Below are positions 25,801 through 38,500 of a stretch of 64,000 nucleotides of DNA, in pieces (positions within the stretch are counted from its first letter, which is position 1; every line of letters begins with the position of its first letter). Origin of the DNA: Guadua angustifolia (lineage: Eukaryota > Streptophyta > Magnoliopsida > Poales > Poaceae). Below the pieces are notes generated by a model. The model was not told the DNA's origin, searched no databases, and worked only from the letters and a program-made list of their open reading frames with translations. The stretch lies in NCBI GenBank assembly GCA_036346375.1, contig CM070501.1, positions 52,493,326 through 52,557,325 on the forward strand, read 5' to 3'. Made by a program: the position numbers and the translations under genes.

Positions 25801-26008
25801 ATTTGTGAATCTATCTAATGCATTTGATCATGCGTGCCGTTTCGTGTGCGTACATATATAGGGAGCAAAAGACGGCGGCGAGGGCGGGAAGGACCTGAGG
25901 AGCAGAGGGCTGTGCTTGGTGCCGGTGTCGTGCACGTCGCACCTGGCCGCGGACAACGGCTCCGACTTCTGGGCGCCGGCGCCGCTCGGCGGCATCGTCC
26001 TGCGATAG
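19446..26008 (+). CDS. bHLH68-type transcription factor, 9 exons, 363 aa
   Basis: Exons: 19446-19726, 20014-20302, 20968-21045, 21558-21623, 22015-22080, 22781-22837, 24909-24959, 25668-25724 and 25862-26008. All introns are GT-AG and the frame stays open throughout. It encodes a nuclear DNA-binding regulator of the bHLH68/bHLH112 type. Family marks are PESWSQL at the end of exon 1, SSPRSCITTSLGSNMLDF in exon 2, the basic/helix 1 part VRKERLGDRITALHQ (residues 217 on), the loop SPFGKTDTASVL, helix 2 to about residue 262, and the C-terminal DLRSRGLCLVPVSCTSH. The basic region lacks the usual His-Glu-Arg E-box triad, as is normal for this subfamily. The start was chosen at the Met of MMSGGEFESS, which aligns with family N-termini; no ATG lies upstream in frame. 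Target genes are unknown. Confidence 0.93.
21757..21842. repeat. (TA)n microsatellite in bHLH intron 4
   Basis: An uninterrupted AT run of 86 bp, about 170 bp before the exon 5 acceptor. Such runs are hypervariable and prone to assembly error. Confidence 0.95.
22843..22900. repeat. (CT)n(GT)n compound microsatellite in bHLH intron 6
   Basis: About 18 CT units followed by about 11 GT units, starting 5 bp after the exon 6 donor. Minus-strand frames rich in RERERE and THTHTH come only from this repeat. Confidence 0.95.
25060..25345. mobile_element. Mutator-type MITE (286 bp) in bHLH intron 7
   Basis: Long inverted repeat: the left end GGCAACATATGCTGTG pairs with the right end GAGATATGTTGCC. 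Internal arms around TAGATGTACTTCATAGATT and AATCTATGAAGTACATCTA are near-perfect complements. It is flanked by 9-bp sequences ATGTTTTAC (25051-25059) and ATGTTTCAC (25346-25354) that match at 8 of 9 positions, which fits a Mutator-class TSD. It has no coding capacity. It lies wholly inside the intron and leaves splice sites intact. Confidence 0.75.
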
Positions 26009-27480
26009 GATCATGCACGCACGCACGCATCGATCGATCAGGATGCACGCGCGCATATGGATTTGCTCTACGTACGTACGTACGCACGCCCATCGACGCA
26101 TGGATCGCTGCCGTTAACTGCATGCGTAAATATACACGTACGGTAATTAGCATGCATGTATCGATTGCTTAATTGGTTGCTTGATCAGTCTATCTAGCTA
26201 TTCCTATATTACCTATATGTACTGTATGTCTAGTGGTTGAGAGAGATGGAAACACATATCATCAGGAGCAGTCATTCTGTGCGAACTTGGTGTAAGGCTG
26301 ATTGCTCTTGATGCTATGTATGTATGCACATGACACTATATATATATAGCTGCTGGTGTACCTCTTTTCGAATATGTATGTACATAGTATAGACAACTTA
26401 GAGCCTGAAGGCAGCTTAAGTGTCATATATATGCAACTTCATTTAATTAGAAGGCCTAGATAAGGTAGCTACTCGAGATGACTCCAATCTACGCACGCAC
26501 GCACTAGCTCGATTCTTTTCAACTTTTTTTTGGCGTTTGTATTCGTGAATTAATTCTAGCGGTTAGGATTAATTACTGAAAGGGAGGAGGAGGCGGCGGA
26601 GGGAGGGGGGAAGGGAGAGGGAGAGGGAGGTAGGATGTGAGGAGAAACGAGGAGAGAGGAAGGATTTTGGAGTTTATTTACTTATTTGGTGGGTAATATT
26701 GGGGTCTTAATTCAGTGGTAAAGGGTTATTTTATCGTGTGCCAAAGAAGCACCTTGTACTGACTTTTGGCTTATAGTAATAGAAGATTTTAAACGTTTTC
26801 AAAAGTCGGACTGAAAATCACTCTTTTGTTTTCAGCTTTGGGTTGTTTTGCTTTTAAGTGGAAGGGAAAGCTAGCTAAAACAAAAGAGAGCAGCCTTGAC
26901 GCCGTTTATGCGGGCTTTTAATCGTGTGAGAGAACTGACAAGTGGTAATGGAGCTAGCGATCGAGGATTCGAGGTGTCGATCGTGTGATTACATATTACG
27001 GGCAAATCGCTTTTCCTCTCTCTTATTGGTGGTAAATTACCTGGAAATACAACTTCACCTGTGTAACGACTTTTCTTTTTGATACAGAATACCAAGAATG
27101 ACGATATATGTGCATGCGGTATTACTCATATGATCAGTGGCTAGTATGCACATTTACAACAATTAGAATCATATCCATACATGATATTATTAAATCGAAA
27201 GTCATTTATACAATGTAATCTTACAATTCAGAGTATATTGCAGCTGAAAGAAACAAAAGTCTTATAGTATACCCATCCAACTCTCAGGCAACTAATAAGA
27301 TGACGAGGATTAAAAGCCTGTCATTTATTTTGGGCCATCAAATTATTTGTGACTACACTCTGTTAATAGGCCTGTAATACACAAAACTCATAATACACTG
27401 AATGAAGCCCATCCTTATACGAGAACAGTTATGTCTCCGATCAATTCAGTCAAAATAATCAAAACTTTGCTTCACACTAG
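26009..27480. other. bHLH 3' flank, no further gene
   Basis: It holds the presumed 3' UTR (simple ACGTACGTACG and GCACGCACGCA runs), then AT-rich DNA and a purine-rich stretch (26578-26660, GGAGGAGGAGGCGG type). No coding frame of a known family is visible. A poly(A) site cannot be fixed. Confidence 0.4.
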
Positions 27481-27954
27481 TAATCGCCGACTAGTGAAAC
27501 AGCCACCTTGACAAGTGAGTTGGTCATGGACAAGCGGTTATCCCCGCATATGTCTTCGTGCGGATAGTTGTCTGACAGGTATACGTAACCATTTAGAAGT
27601 TATCTTTGAAAAAGGCACCTTTTGACAATAAGAAACCATTTTTCTGCTACACGACACCCTTTTGTAGAACAACTGACGCATCTTCAACCAAGATAAATAG
27701 GGGAATCCACGCTGTTAGCATCACCTGCAATTTGATCCACAATCAGAAACCCACAATCGACAATCATCTTGAATCTAATCTGATCTATGATTAGCATCCT
27801 ACGATCATTCAGAATACTCTGTAAAGTGTGTACTTTGTAAAAGCCACTTGGCTAATAAAAAAGCAATCCCCATTATCTGTGTTTTATTCATTAGGAACCT
27901 ATAATTACATTTTCCTAAGTTCGATTAAGAGACCCCAGATCTTGAACATCGACA
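27480..27954 (+). mobile_element. LTR remnant, 3' part
   Basis: An LTR-like 3' end, GAACATCGACA, is followed after 2 bp by TGGCGCTAGAAG at 27957, the kind of primer-binding-site sequence that follows many plant LTRs. Upstream are a TATA-like AAGATAAATAGGGG (near 27690) and AATAAAA words (27854) that would serve as promoter and poly(A) signals. The 5' boundary and TSD are not resolved, so the start is approximate. Confidence 0.5.
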
Positions 27955-28024
27955 ACTGGCGCTAGAAGAAGAGACTCTAGTGATCAAAACAAAGGAATTC
28001 TCTACAATTGATGAAGAAAACTAG

Positions 28025-28456
28025 TTTGATCTCGTCGATTATGCTTATCTCACCACAGAGGATGAACCAACAAAAGAAGAATGTAAGTGTGATTTCTACT
28101 TTGGATATTTTTCTGAAGCGGAATTAGCAAAAATCGAGGCAAAGGTTGATGCAAAGAGGAACAATCATCCAAAGCGCCAAAAGGTAATTAAACCTCTTGT
28201 CACTCCTGTAGTAAATTCAGAGGAAGATACCCGTAAGTCATATTCTATGGAAATTGACAATGAAAATATGTCAAAAGGTAGTAATAATCTCTTGAAAAGT
28301 TCAGTCTCGAAAGATTATCTCCAAGGTCTGAATTACACCCCATCATTAGATGAAGATGGAGCACTAATGCCTTCTGTCTACTCAAGTTTCCTTGCTTGTG
28401 CGGTTACTAGTGAGATAGAAGAGCAACAAGTGGAGCATGAGGAACGTGAAGCTTAG
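28025..28456 (+). pseudogene. Orphan acidic ORF behind the LTR, probable retroelement relic
   Basis: An open frame of 143 codons begins right after an in-frame TAG at 28022 and ends at 28456; the first ATG is at 28247. It sits about 70 bp past the primer-binding-like site, where gag normally begins. The product is hydrophilic, rich in Glu, Lys and Ser, with words such as DYAYLTTEDEPTKEE and EIEEQQVEHEEREA. It matches no gag, protease or polymerase motif I know. A further 150 bp stays partly coding-like after the stop. It may be the start of a decayed or non-autonomous LTR element; a captured host exon is the alternative. Confidence 0.4.
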
Positions 28457-29326
28457 TAAGAGGCTGCAAAACCGCTCAAAGTGAATATGAGTGGCTTATG
28501 ACAAAAACAAGAATCTATTGATGAGGCCAAACGCTTATATTACAAGGGTCAACTGAATGCCTTGTGGAGATTTCAAGCCTCTGGAGGTTAGCTTCAAGAC
28601 ATCCCAATTAATCGAGTTTTAACAGACAATTATGTGTTCTTATTAATATATTTATTTGCATTTAGAATTAATTAGAAATATTTTAGTTACCCAAAGTTAT
28701 TGTAAATTGTCACTCTACAAACACATGTTTTACATTTCATCGTTTATGCTTCATCCAAAAGATACATACTATGAACATTATGATACAATATTATAATCTT
28801 ATATTATTGTCGTAGTGTCTCTTTCATGAAAACATGGAGTTATAGACCTCATGGTCATGTTATTGACTTATCGTAATATTATTTACGTATCATTTTATGT
28901 TTAGAAACTTGTCATATGTGTACCGTTCAAATTTAGTGTACTTTTGTAATTTTGTTGGACTACCCGATAAAATGACTTGTTAGACTGCGATAGTCTTATT
29001 GCATGTTGAACTCATACGGTTGGTTAATCAGTACTATATGTGTGCTTTATATGATATTTGTTTTCGCGTGTTATCCGATAAAAATTATTCGATACCGTAT
29101 CGATTCCACTCCGTATTCGATTTGAATCCGTGACCGATATTATCCACGCCGTATTCATATTTGGTACTATCTGAATCTGATTTTGAATCTGACAAAAATA
29201 TGGTTTAGGATATGGAAAGTGTGATATCTGATCGAATCTGAGCCGATTGCATCCCTACCTGAGATTGATGATCAATTACCATTAAGTAATACTAATGATG
29301 TATTTATGATCAGCTAGACTATGGAG
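28457..29326. other. AT-rich, no gene seen
   Basis: Low-complexity AT-rich DNA between the LTR remnant and the FAR1-like relic. Near 29070-29240 many CCGTATTCGAT- and ATCTGAATCTGA-type words recur. Nothing coding was recognised. Confidence 0.35.
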
Positions 29327-30568
29327 GTCAACCAGCTCCCACCATTTCTTTTCGAATTCATCAACTGTTGGTGAATCATTGATACAAGATCTTAAGTCAT
29401 CTTTGAAACCTTCCAACCTTGTTAGCAGACCCCAAGTTTAAGCTTTGTGTTTCTATATGCATGCCACATGCATCGTCTATAGGCTGTATTTGGCAAAACA
29501 TTCGCTATTGCAATCTCCATCGCTTTATCTTGATCTGTCATGATGCTCAAGTGACTTGACATCTAGCACCTTCACAAATGCCTCGAAAAACCATTCAAAG
29601 GTTCCAGTTGTTTCATCTTTGAGGAAAGCATAACCAAACAACACAGTTTGTCCATAGTTGCTAACATCAATAATAGGAGCAAACGAGAGGTGATACTTGT
29701 TTGTGCAGTATGTCGTATCAAATAGGACACAATCATCAAACTTTTTGTATGCTTCTTTCGATGCCCCATCCAACCAAAATAGGCATGTGATTGAGTTATT
29801 ATTGTCTACCTGCATATTGTAGAAGGAGGGATCTTATAATTGCAATTCTTGAAAGTATTTAATAGTGGCTACCATATCATTATATTCACTGTTACGCCTT
29901 ATAGAAGTTCGCAGGTTGCTGACATCTTTCTTTATGTATGGGATGTTTCTCATGGTCCCATACAGATCTAATAGGACAGATATTACTCGCCTTGTAGGGA
30001 TATTGTCCTCATGTAGCAACTCTATAAGGTCATAATTATCATCGGCGATGTGTTTGTGTGACCTTAAGAAATGAAGTTGAGGGGGCTCATATGGGGTTGA
30101 TTATGCTCCAGGTCGACTATAGTAACCACCCATTTTTCATTTCTCTTAACAATCACCATTCTAGCTTTGTAGTTTGTTTTGCGCTGTCTATTGCTTTTTC
30201 GTGAGCCACTGCTGCAACTTGCTTCATCACACTATTTGGCAGGCGGACTCATACCTATTGTAATCTCACGTAATTTGGCTCTTTGTATTGCTCGAAACCT
30301 TCATTCCGAAGACAACAGTATACACATAATCATTGTAATATTTATGTGCATCCTCCTTGTTGAAGAACTCCATGCCAACATGGGGTTTTGCAGGCAGCGA
30401 GCTGACACATTCTGCATATTCATCTTGTTGATTCAATCATTCGTTGTACGTAAGCCCATCCATTTGATCATTACTAATGATAAATAAAGCATCTGTGAAG
30501 GCATCCATCAATTTGTTTTCTTTGATGTTACCTATCTTAGTAGAGACTTTGTCAATACCTTGATCCAT
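29327..30568 (-). pseudogene. FAR1/FHY3-like (MULE transposase-derived) pseudogene
   Basis: Read on -, a start near 30568 (MDQGIDKVSTKIGN) leads to a FAR1 DNA-binding-type segment (VGMEFFNKEDAHKYYNDY near 30380) and KWVVTIVDLEHNQP near 30120. A linker and the MULE transposase domain follow: FWLDGASKEAYKKFDDCVLF, then FDTTYCTNKY and YGQTVLFGYAFLKDETT (29780-29600), then MTDQDKAMEIAIANVLPNT and CMWHAY (29540-29450). Stops interrupt it at 30437, 30266 and 29834, and frameshifts separate the blocks. The zinc-finger C-terminal part is missing. It is a dead copy of a transposase or a FAR1-related gene; the two cannot be separated from this much sequence. Confidence 0.85.
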
Positions 30569-30850
30569 GGGCAGCACGGTTTGCACATACGCAGAAAACA
30601 GACAAATGCTTCAGAATTTGTACCAATAGAACACCACAACTAGCAAATTGTGGGTGCGACAGTGAAGATGGAGCACATATCGGAGATGAGACAGACCAAC
30701 CACCGGGATGACAAGGTTTCGCACGAAGAAGAGAACGGCGTGGTTTCGCGTGAAACCTAGGAGCATGGCGTCACTCGCGCCGAGTAGTAGAGAACGACAG
30801 GGGCATGACGGGTGGGGAAGCGCACACGAAACCGAAGAAGACAGCGTCGC

Positions 30851-33130
30851 TTACTGTAGGATCGAGGATGCGCCTAGAGGGGGGTGAATAGGCATTTTAC
30901 AAAATTAATCGCTCACTAAATATTTCGCTCTAATCAACTCCTATGTCAAAACCTAATCAAAGATAATGCGGAAGCGATACACTAGGTTTTGACAATTAAA
31001 GCCTAAATCAACTAGGCTCACTAGTGTACTAACTAAATTATGTCTCTAAACTAGAATTGCTAAAATAAACAAATAATTAATACTAAGCAATTCTAATACG
31101 ATCAAGCAATTGATAAATATACAATAATATAAATGCTTGAATGTAAATGAGACAAGAGACAACCGATGTTTTTCCGTGGTGTTCGGAGACTTGCCGGTCT
31201 CCCCTAGTTCACGTTGAGGCAAGCCCAAACCCTTGGACCGGCTCCCGCTCGAGCACCCACCTCGTTTCCACTAGTCGTGGTTTTTCACGCTTTCGCGTAG
31301 GCTCAACCCGAACCTTCACAAACTCCGCCGGGGCTTCTCACACCTTGAGAGCTCCCGCGCACGACGCCTACGCCGTCTAGGAGTCGGCAACCTCCAAGAG
31401 TAACAAGCCGCTCCTTGCTTGAACTTCACCGAGCACAACGAATGCGCTCCTGGTGATCACCTAGTGCAACATATGCAACAAGGCCTCCATCAAGTGTAAC
31501 ACATGCACAAGAGGCTCTCAAACCACTCCTAATTGCAACACATGCAATTAGGGTCACTCTTAGCTCAAGAAGCAAAGGGAGAAGAGCAACACATGCACAC
31601 AACTCCCACAAAGCCAGCAACACCCTGCCCAAGCCCCCCAAGAGGCCTATTTATAACCCCCCAAAGAAAACTAGCCGTTTGGGGGCAAAACGGGAAGAAA
31701 AACAGCAGGGCCGGTAGTACCGCACTCAGGTCCAACGGTCGGCCAACGGCTATATTTCCGATTACTACCGCCCTCTGAGGGCCGGGAGTACCGACTTTGC
31801 GGTACTACCGCCCTCCCCGAGCGGTAGTGCCGACCACAGCACAACAGAAAACACGCGCATCGCCAAATAGCTACCGACGCTGCAAGCCCGGTAGTACCGG
31901 ACACAGAGCGGCACTACCGCTCCCATAAGCGGTAGTGCCAGCTTTGCGGTACAACTGCACCTTCAACGTCGGTAGTGCCGGCTTCTTTGAGAAATTCAGA
32001 TTTTCAACACAAAATCATTTCTCCAAAAACCAAACTCTATTCTTTGAGCTACTAGATGATCAACACATGATCATGCACTTATGCAAAACACATTTGCACC
32101 AACTTAGCTCATGCTCAAGGAATCTCAACCAAATTTGCAAAAATACATTTCGTAATCAACTCAAGATCTATTTGCAAAACGTATTAAGCAAATCAAACTC
32201 GAGTTTATGAGATTAATCCCCCTAGCCATGTGGAGGTCAACACGAGACCCAGTCAACTTGCTAACACCCGTTGCAAGCCCTACTCACATGCTCTCGGGAT
32301 TCCGGACTCATAAACCTCAGTTTATTCGCACAACGAACTTTCAAATAATACATTAAACATATTTCATGCTTGAGCACTACTCTTTGTAACACATGCAAAA
32401 GTCTAGCTCCAAGCAACACCAAGGTGCATGAACTCTCTAATTGCAACAAATGCAATTCTTTAGTTCTATGCAACCACAAAATCAAACTTCACACTAAAAC
32501 CAAATCAATCGTATGAGTTCTCTACTTGCAACACATGCAAGCCTCTAGCTCCATACAAACACACGAACACCAAATCATGCTTGAGCTCTCTCCTTTTGTA
32601 ACACATGCAAAACTTAGCTCCAAGCAACCACATGTTTTAGAAAGATTGTTTTGTAAACGAAAACAAAACATGAAGCTTCAACATTTGCAACACATACAAA
32701 AGTGAATTTCACGCAAAAGCCAACGCATATAGCTTATTCTATTTGCAACACATGCAAATCAAAGCACTATGCGAAAACCAAATGCATATGCTCTTCTTCT
32801 TCTTTGCAACACATGCAAATCCGAGCATAATGCAGCAACAATTAAGTATAAGTTTAACTCATTCGCAACACATGCCAAATGGTTAACTTTTATGCAAAAA
32901 CCAAATACAAATAAGATTTGAGCTCGAGTGAACGTGGGATTGAGATCATCAACACATGATGAAGCTCAAACTAGGACTCAACCCCTCTTCATAGTACGGT
33001 GATAAAAACTAGACTCAAAGACTACAAAGTCCTTAGCCTATCTAGTTATACCTTTGCCGCCGCGCGCAAGCAATCCCCTTTGGGGTCTTTATGATCTTCA
33101 CTTATACTCCCCCGGGATCATCACTCGACT
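30851..33130 (+). repeat. Unclassified LTR-like repeat with GGTAGTACCG and TTGCAACACATGCAA motifs
   Basis: It starts TGTAGGATCGAGG and contains CCTAGAGGGGGGTGAATAGG, a word that opens many grass LTR-type repeats. A GC-rich block with CTTGCCGGTCTCCCCTAGTT follows at 31170-31400. From 31690 to 31985 about a dozen CGGTAGTACCG or CGGTACTACCG palindromes occur. From 31465 to 32875 about a dozen TTGCAACACATGCAA words recur, 55-80 bp apart in the densest part. No gag-pol frame was found. The right boundary is not resolved; similar AT-rich DNA continues to about 34100. Class is inferred. Confidence 0.55.
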
Positions 33131-34435
33131 CTTCTTTATCTTCGGGATCTTCTCTTGACGCCCATCACCTCATGATGCCGTCCTTGTCCCGTTTTCATCA
33201 TCTCAACCATCTTTAGACTTAACCTAACTCAATCACAACTCATAAAATAGTTAGTCCAAGATGCATGGTTGTCTCAATTATCTCTTGCACTCCATTAACA
33301 CATAATGGATGCCTTAGATCAATTGAGCACAACCTAAATCAATTTGAATGATTTAAATGTGTCTTAAGTACAATAATGCAACGCATGCTTCATTATACTT
33401 AAGAACTATTCATTTGTCCTTAATTAATCAAAGAACACCATCAACGCATGATGAAAGGTTCTTTAATGATTAACAAGACAAATGAACTCAATTTAAATTT
33501 TCATTTAAATTGATATGAGTATATATTAACTACTCAAGTTTTCATATACTCATGTTGATGAAAAATAATGATCCATTATGTGTAGGCTATATGGAAATGA
33601 TCATTACTCTAAGTCATCAACTATAGAATACACCCCATATGTATATGTGCATAAATATAATTGACTTGAATATAATATGCACATATTCAATTTGATTGCA
33701 TTGGAGTATATCCTATATTACCATGAGTATACTATAACTAGACAATTCAAATATATACTCAAGGATTTAGTTTCCATTGTCGTGATCCTTATATGTGTCA
33801 ATAAAGAATATATAGATCAATACAATGAAACTTTCAAGTTAAATTACAAATCCCCCTAAGTATGTGCATCCATGTAATATATGGATTGGGAAACATGATG
33901 CACGTTTTGTAGTTAATATAATGGGGACATTTATACGTTTAACTTGAATCCAAAATATGCACTTTAATACTAGAAAGAATACGCATACATACCTTGGGTT
34001 TTCCATTTTTCATCCAAATATGAGACTGCTAAATATATGCTCAATAAAACATGTTAGTCTCATAAACATTAGGTTTGTCATTAAACACAGATTAAACATT
34101 AATTAACATCAATCACCAAAACCAAAGGCTCTTAAATTTACACTTACGTCGTGCAATAGGGGAGGACAACGATGGGAAAATGATGGATGAAGCGTATGTA
34201 ATACTTAGCTATGAATGACCAGATGCTATACCATTCGAATCGGGTCATAACGATATAGTGTGACGTAGCTGCACTCTTTTTTTATGGGTACCACTAGTTT
34301 GAGATTACCCTCAAACTTAAACAATATTTAAGAATATCTTACTAGGATGCCATGTGTCATCTTCTCCATCTACCTTCGTTCTTCTCTCTTCCCTGCTCAC
34401 TTCCCCACCTCCATTCTTTCTCTCTAACACAAAAT
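33131..34435. other. AT-rich DNA, probably the tail of the same repeat
   Basis: No gene is seen. Words such as AACACATGATGAA and CATGATGAAAGG continue from the preceding repeat. A 60-codon + frame (33677-33859) is AT-driven. Confidence 0.3.
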
Positions 34436-34439
34436 TTTC

Positions 34440-34745
34440 TAATTACTTTGAAAATTTTAAATAGATAGATTCAACTTGAATAAATTCAACTCAAATTTTT
34501 TAACTTGAAAAAATTTAAATAAAAAAGTTTCAACTCAAAAAAAATTAAATAAAAAAGTTTCAAATTAGAAAGTTTCAACTCAAAAAAAATTCCAAATCAA
34601 AAGTTTTAAATTAAAAAGGTTCAACTCAAAAAAGTTTAAATCAAAAAATTTCAAATTATAAAGTTTTAACTAAAAAAATTTCGTATCGAAAAGTTTCAAT
34701 TCAAAAAACGTTCTATTCAAAATGTTTTGATAGAAAAACTTTTAT
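34440..34745. repeat. Degenerate A/T minisatellite, AAAAAGTTTCAACTC type
   Basis: About 15 imperfect units of AAAGTTTCAA(A/C)T(C/T)AAAAA, 15-25 bp each, run without a break. It lies about 830 bp upstream of the LIN-like start codon. No protein is encoded. Confidence 0.7.
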
Positions 34746-35579
34746 ACTTCTTATTCATAAACTTGGGGGATTTTGAAAAATAAAAACTACTTTGAGCTTG
34801 AGGACAATATGAAATAGAGAGGAAAGGGGAGGCTATCGTCAAGTATCACGACGAGAGAACCTTTGAGGAAAGGAAAGGAAGAAAGGAGGTATTGTCACTC
34901 ATTACAACGAGAGAATGTCCTTCCCAAAGGTTCGACGAAAACCCCCTAGAATTAGCCATTTTTTTATCCCAACAATATTCCAAGCAAAGGTACTAATCTT
35001 GATGTTGTTATCTAATCTTCTCTCTCAGTTCCATATGTCATGTCCTTATTTGCGAAGGTTTTTGCGAGAGAACTAACCCATCAAGATTTTCCATATCGAT
35101 TCTATAAACTATATATTTTTTTTAAAAAATAAAACAACTTGTGATTGACTAGATGTTACATGTAAGAATCCTCTGAATCATGCATAACATAGAAAGCCAA
35201 AAAATAAAGTGAAAAACACACCCAAGTCCAGTATGAAGATTTGACTTTCCCATTAGGCCATTACTGCCACGGCGAGCCGCTCCAAAACGCTCCCTTTCAC
35301 CGGATCAACGCCCGTCTCTCTCCACGCGTCATGCGGCTCCGCGCGCTGCCGGCCGCTGCCGCCCGCGAACCGAGTCGCCACCACCTCCCGCCCTAATTTA
35401 AACCCCACCATGGGATGCTAAATCCCCGTCCTACCCCTCTGCTCTCTCACAAACAACCAAAATCACATGCCCATTTCGGTCATTTCGACCTCTCGCACCC
35501 GCTTCCTCCAGTCCAAGATCCTCGAAACAAAACCATCCCCATCGCCGTGTGCCGCTGGAGCACGCGCGGCAAGGCAGCC

Positions 35580-38500
35580 ATGGCAGGGCCGACCCCGACG
35601 TACTCTGCTGTCGTCGCGCACACCGCGGCCTTCCTCGCGGAGCTCATCGCCGACCCTCTCCTGCGGCGCCATCTCCTCTCCGCCGCGGCGGCCGCGGACG
35701 GCGGCGGGGGTCACCAGCACCCTGCCGCCACTCTCCAGGCGCTGTCCCTCGTATCGGACGCGCTCGACACCGCCGCGTCCGCCTCGCCGTCGCCAGCGTC
35801 GCTCCGCGCCGCCGAACGCCTGCTGCAGTCGCTCCCCGCGGCCACCCCGCTCTCTTGCCTCCTCCTCGCGCTCGCGTCGGCCGCGCGCCGCCGCAGCGGG
35901 GCGCCGGCTGCCGCGGCCGCCGTGCTCGACCTCTTCGCCATCGACCCGGCGCTTGCGCGCCACGAGCTCGCGCCCGTGGCCTTCGAGGGGCTCTTCGCGC
36001 CCCGCCTTCTCCCCGTCATGCGGCACTTCGCCGCTCGCCGCGCCTCCGCCGCCGCCGCTGCTGCAGCCGCGGTGCAAGGCGACGAAGAAAAGTCCGTCGA
36101 GGCTGCGGCGCTGTCGGCGATGAGGGTACTGTCGCTGATGAGCGGCTCCCAGGCGCAGGAGATGAGGGCACTGGAGCGGGAGTACGAGAAAGTGCTCGAC
36201 GTGAACAGCAAAGCTTACGCCCTCTACCTGAAGAAGATCCTCGAAGCCGGCGAGGCGGCGAGGGTGTCTTCGCCACCACCTCCTCCTCCAGAGCTTGTAT
36301 TCACCGTCGAGGACTGCCTGGATCACGACGCCGACGAGGACACGACGGCGGAGACCGACGAGGCGGTCAGTTCGCAGAATGGCGTACGGTACAATGTATA
36401 ATGCTCTACGTACACAGTCACGCAATCCGTTTTGTCCCGTCCATTTCAGCGTGCTCAACGGAGCCTCCATAGTCACAACAATTTCTGTTGAATTTTGCTT
36501 GCAGCCGATCTGGGCGGAGGCGGACGAGCTGGGCGAGGGCGACCTGTACCCTCGGCAGGGCAGCGGCAAGGGCCGGAGGGAACTGATGAGGCCGCCGAGC
36601 CTGTACCCGCAGCGCGTGCCGCCGCACCTCATAGTGCAGCAGCAGCCAATCGGCAGAGGTAGCCCGACGTCCAGGCTCCGAGCGGAGCATTCGACGGCGA
36701 CGCCTTCCGACGACAGCATGGAGGACTCTTCGTCCGAGCTCTACGCCGGCAAAGAGGTCTGTGCTCTGAATCGATCTTGACGCCGCTTAAAAGTCAAAAC
36801 TCAAGAGCTGAGTTAATTTGTGAGCAGGTCGTTTAATATAAAACTTGCAGGGTGGCGTAATGGGCGGCTAGATTTGTCTTAAAGTTTTGAGAATAAATTT
36901 ACATATTTTATAGGCTATTTATAATTTTTAAGGAATTATAAATATTGAAAATGACAATATAAGATTGAAGGAAAATATAACTTAAGATGATGTAATTGAA
37001 GTTTGATCTTCAGTGAAAGAAAATAATTCAGGGCATACTAAGTTGTTGGGGTTCTTACAAATGTAAGCACTCTCTATCATACATAAATAATGTAGCTACA
37101 TGTCTCTATTCTTCATCTATTAGTTACTTTTTTTTCAATATGTCATGCACATGTGCTTCTATTTATTTTTCAAAGCAATACTTTGATTATATGTGCAGCA
37201 AATTGTCTTATTAGTTTACATAATATTAGAGTACCTTACTCACACATACACCGATAAACCATATGCGACCTACCTTGAATTCATAATCTCTCACATGTCA
37301 ACTGCCCCATCATACCGTGTATCTTCTATCTCTTCTCACCGCTGTAACTTTTATGTTTCCACCTTCAACAGCACGTCTAATTCTTGATCAACCCTTCTTA
37401 GTTGTACCCTTTCCAATACAATACTTTATCACATAGTTATCTTCTACTACTCTCTAATTATTGCTTAATGCTGATCGTTGCAACATCAAACAAGCATACA
37501 CATGCAACCGTCGCCAATCCCTATCAGTGACACCTGTCATGCTCTCTCTCTAATTGCCCTAAGCCTATTCTCTACAGTTGTGTCATCTCTACTCTAAACT
37601 CTTTGTTCCATTGCTTCTATACACTTGTGCTTTCATTCAGACAAATGCTTGATGTTTTACGTACTTGATGTCATCTTCTCAAGTGCCGATTGCTCCTTTT
37701 TCTTTGATGTTGGTCAACGTAACGATGTGGCTTTCCTACTAACCACGGTGACCTCCTATTTTCACTAATGTTGGCATGCGTTCTTTAGTTGTTGTCTAAT
37801 GATATGGAGAAACTTCTCGCCGTCATGGGTGACGCCACGATCCTATCTACCTAATGGCAGCATATTATCCATAGCTCATCTTCAATGCGAAGTTTCAGCT
37901 CCTCTTTTCCAAAGTTTTCCGTCATCAAGCTTATTTTATCACTAACTTCTTCAACACTATCAATGCTAGCTCACCATTTGTTGTCATGGCCCATTGGTTC
38001 TTTTGACTCTGGCCTTTCTCTTCGTCAACTTTGGCGACACTATCCTTGTTGAATGGCTAAGGTGAGTAGCATGACATTGTCCTTATCTCCTCCACACTGT
38101 CTCAAGCCCTCGACTCCTCGCTTCCTGGTGGTTATCTTCTTGTTGGACAGACTGACATTGTTGCGTTGTTTCGTGGTCTCTTGACACCATTCGTGTTATC
38201 CTTATTATAACTTTTATTTTTTAATTAAAAATTTCAATTGTTTTTTATGGAGTTCGTATACTAATCAAATTAATGAATTTATTTAATTTATTTTGAATTT
38301 TATTTATTTAAGGATTTTACTTTCGAATTGTATGGAAATCAAGGGCAATTTTTATAATTTTTTGGCCAATTTGAATTATTTTTATTGAAATACATATACC
38401 AATACAATTGCTATTTGTTTTAAATTATATTCTGAATTATAATTAATTAGATATTTTACCTTGGAATCAGATCGTAATTAAATTGCTAAATTTATTTTAT

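Noticed and set aside
35463..36719. 418-codon minus-strand frame opposite LIN-like exons 1-2
   Set aside because: GC-rich coding exons often leave the antisense frame open. The product is Arg/Gly-rich with no domain, and the + strand has the LIN-family match.
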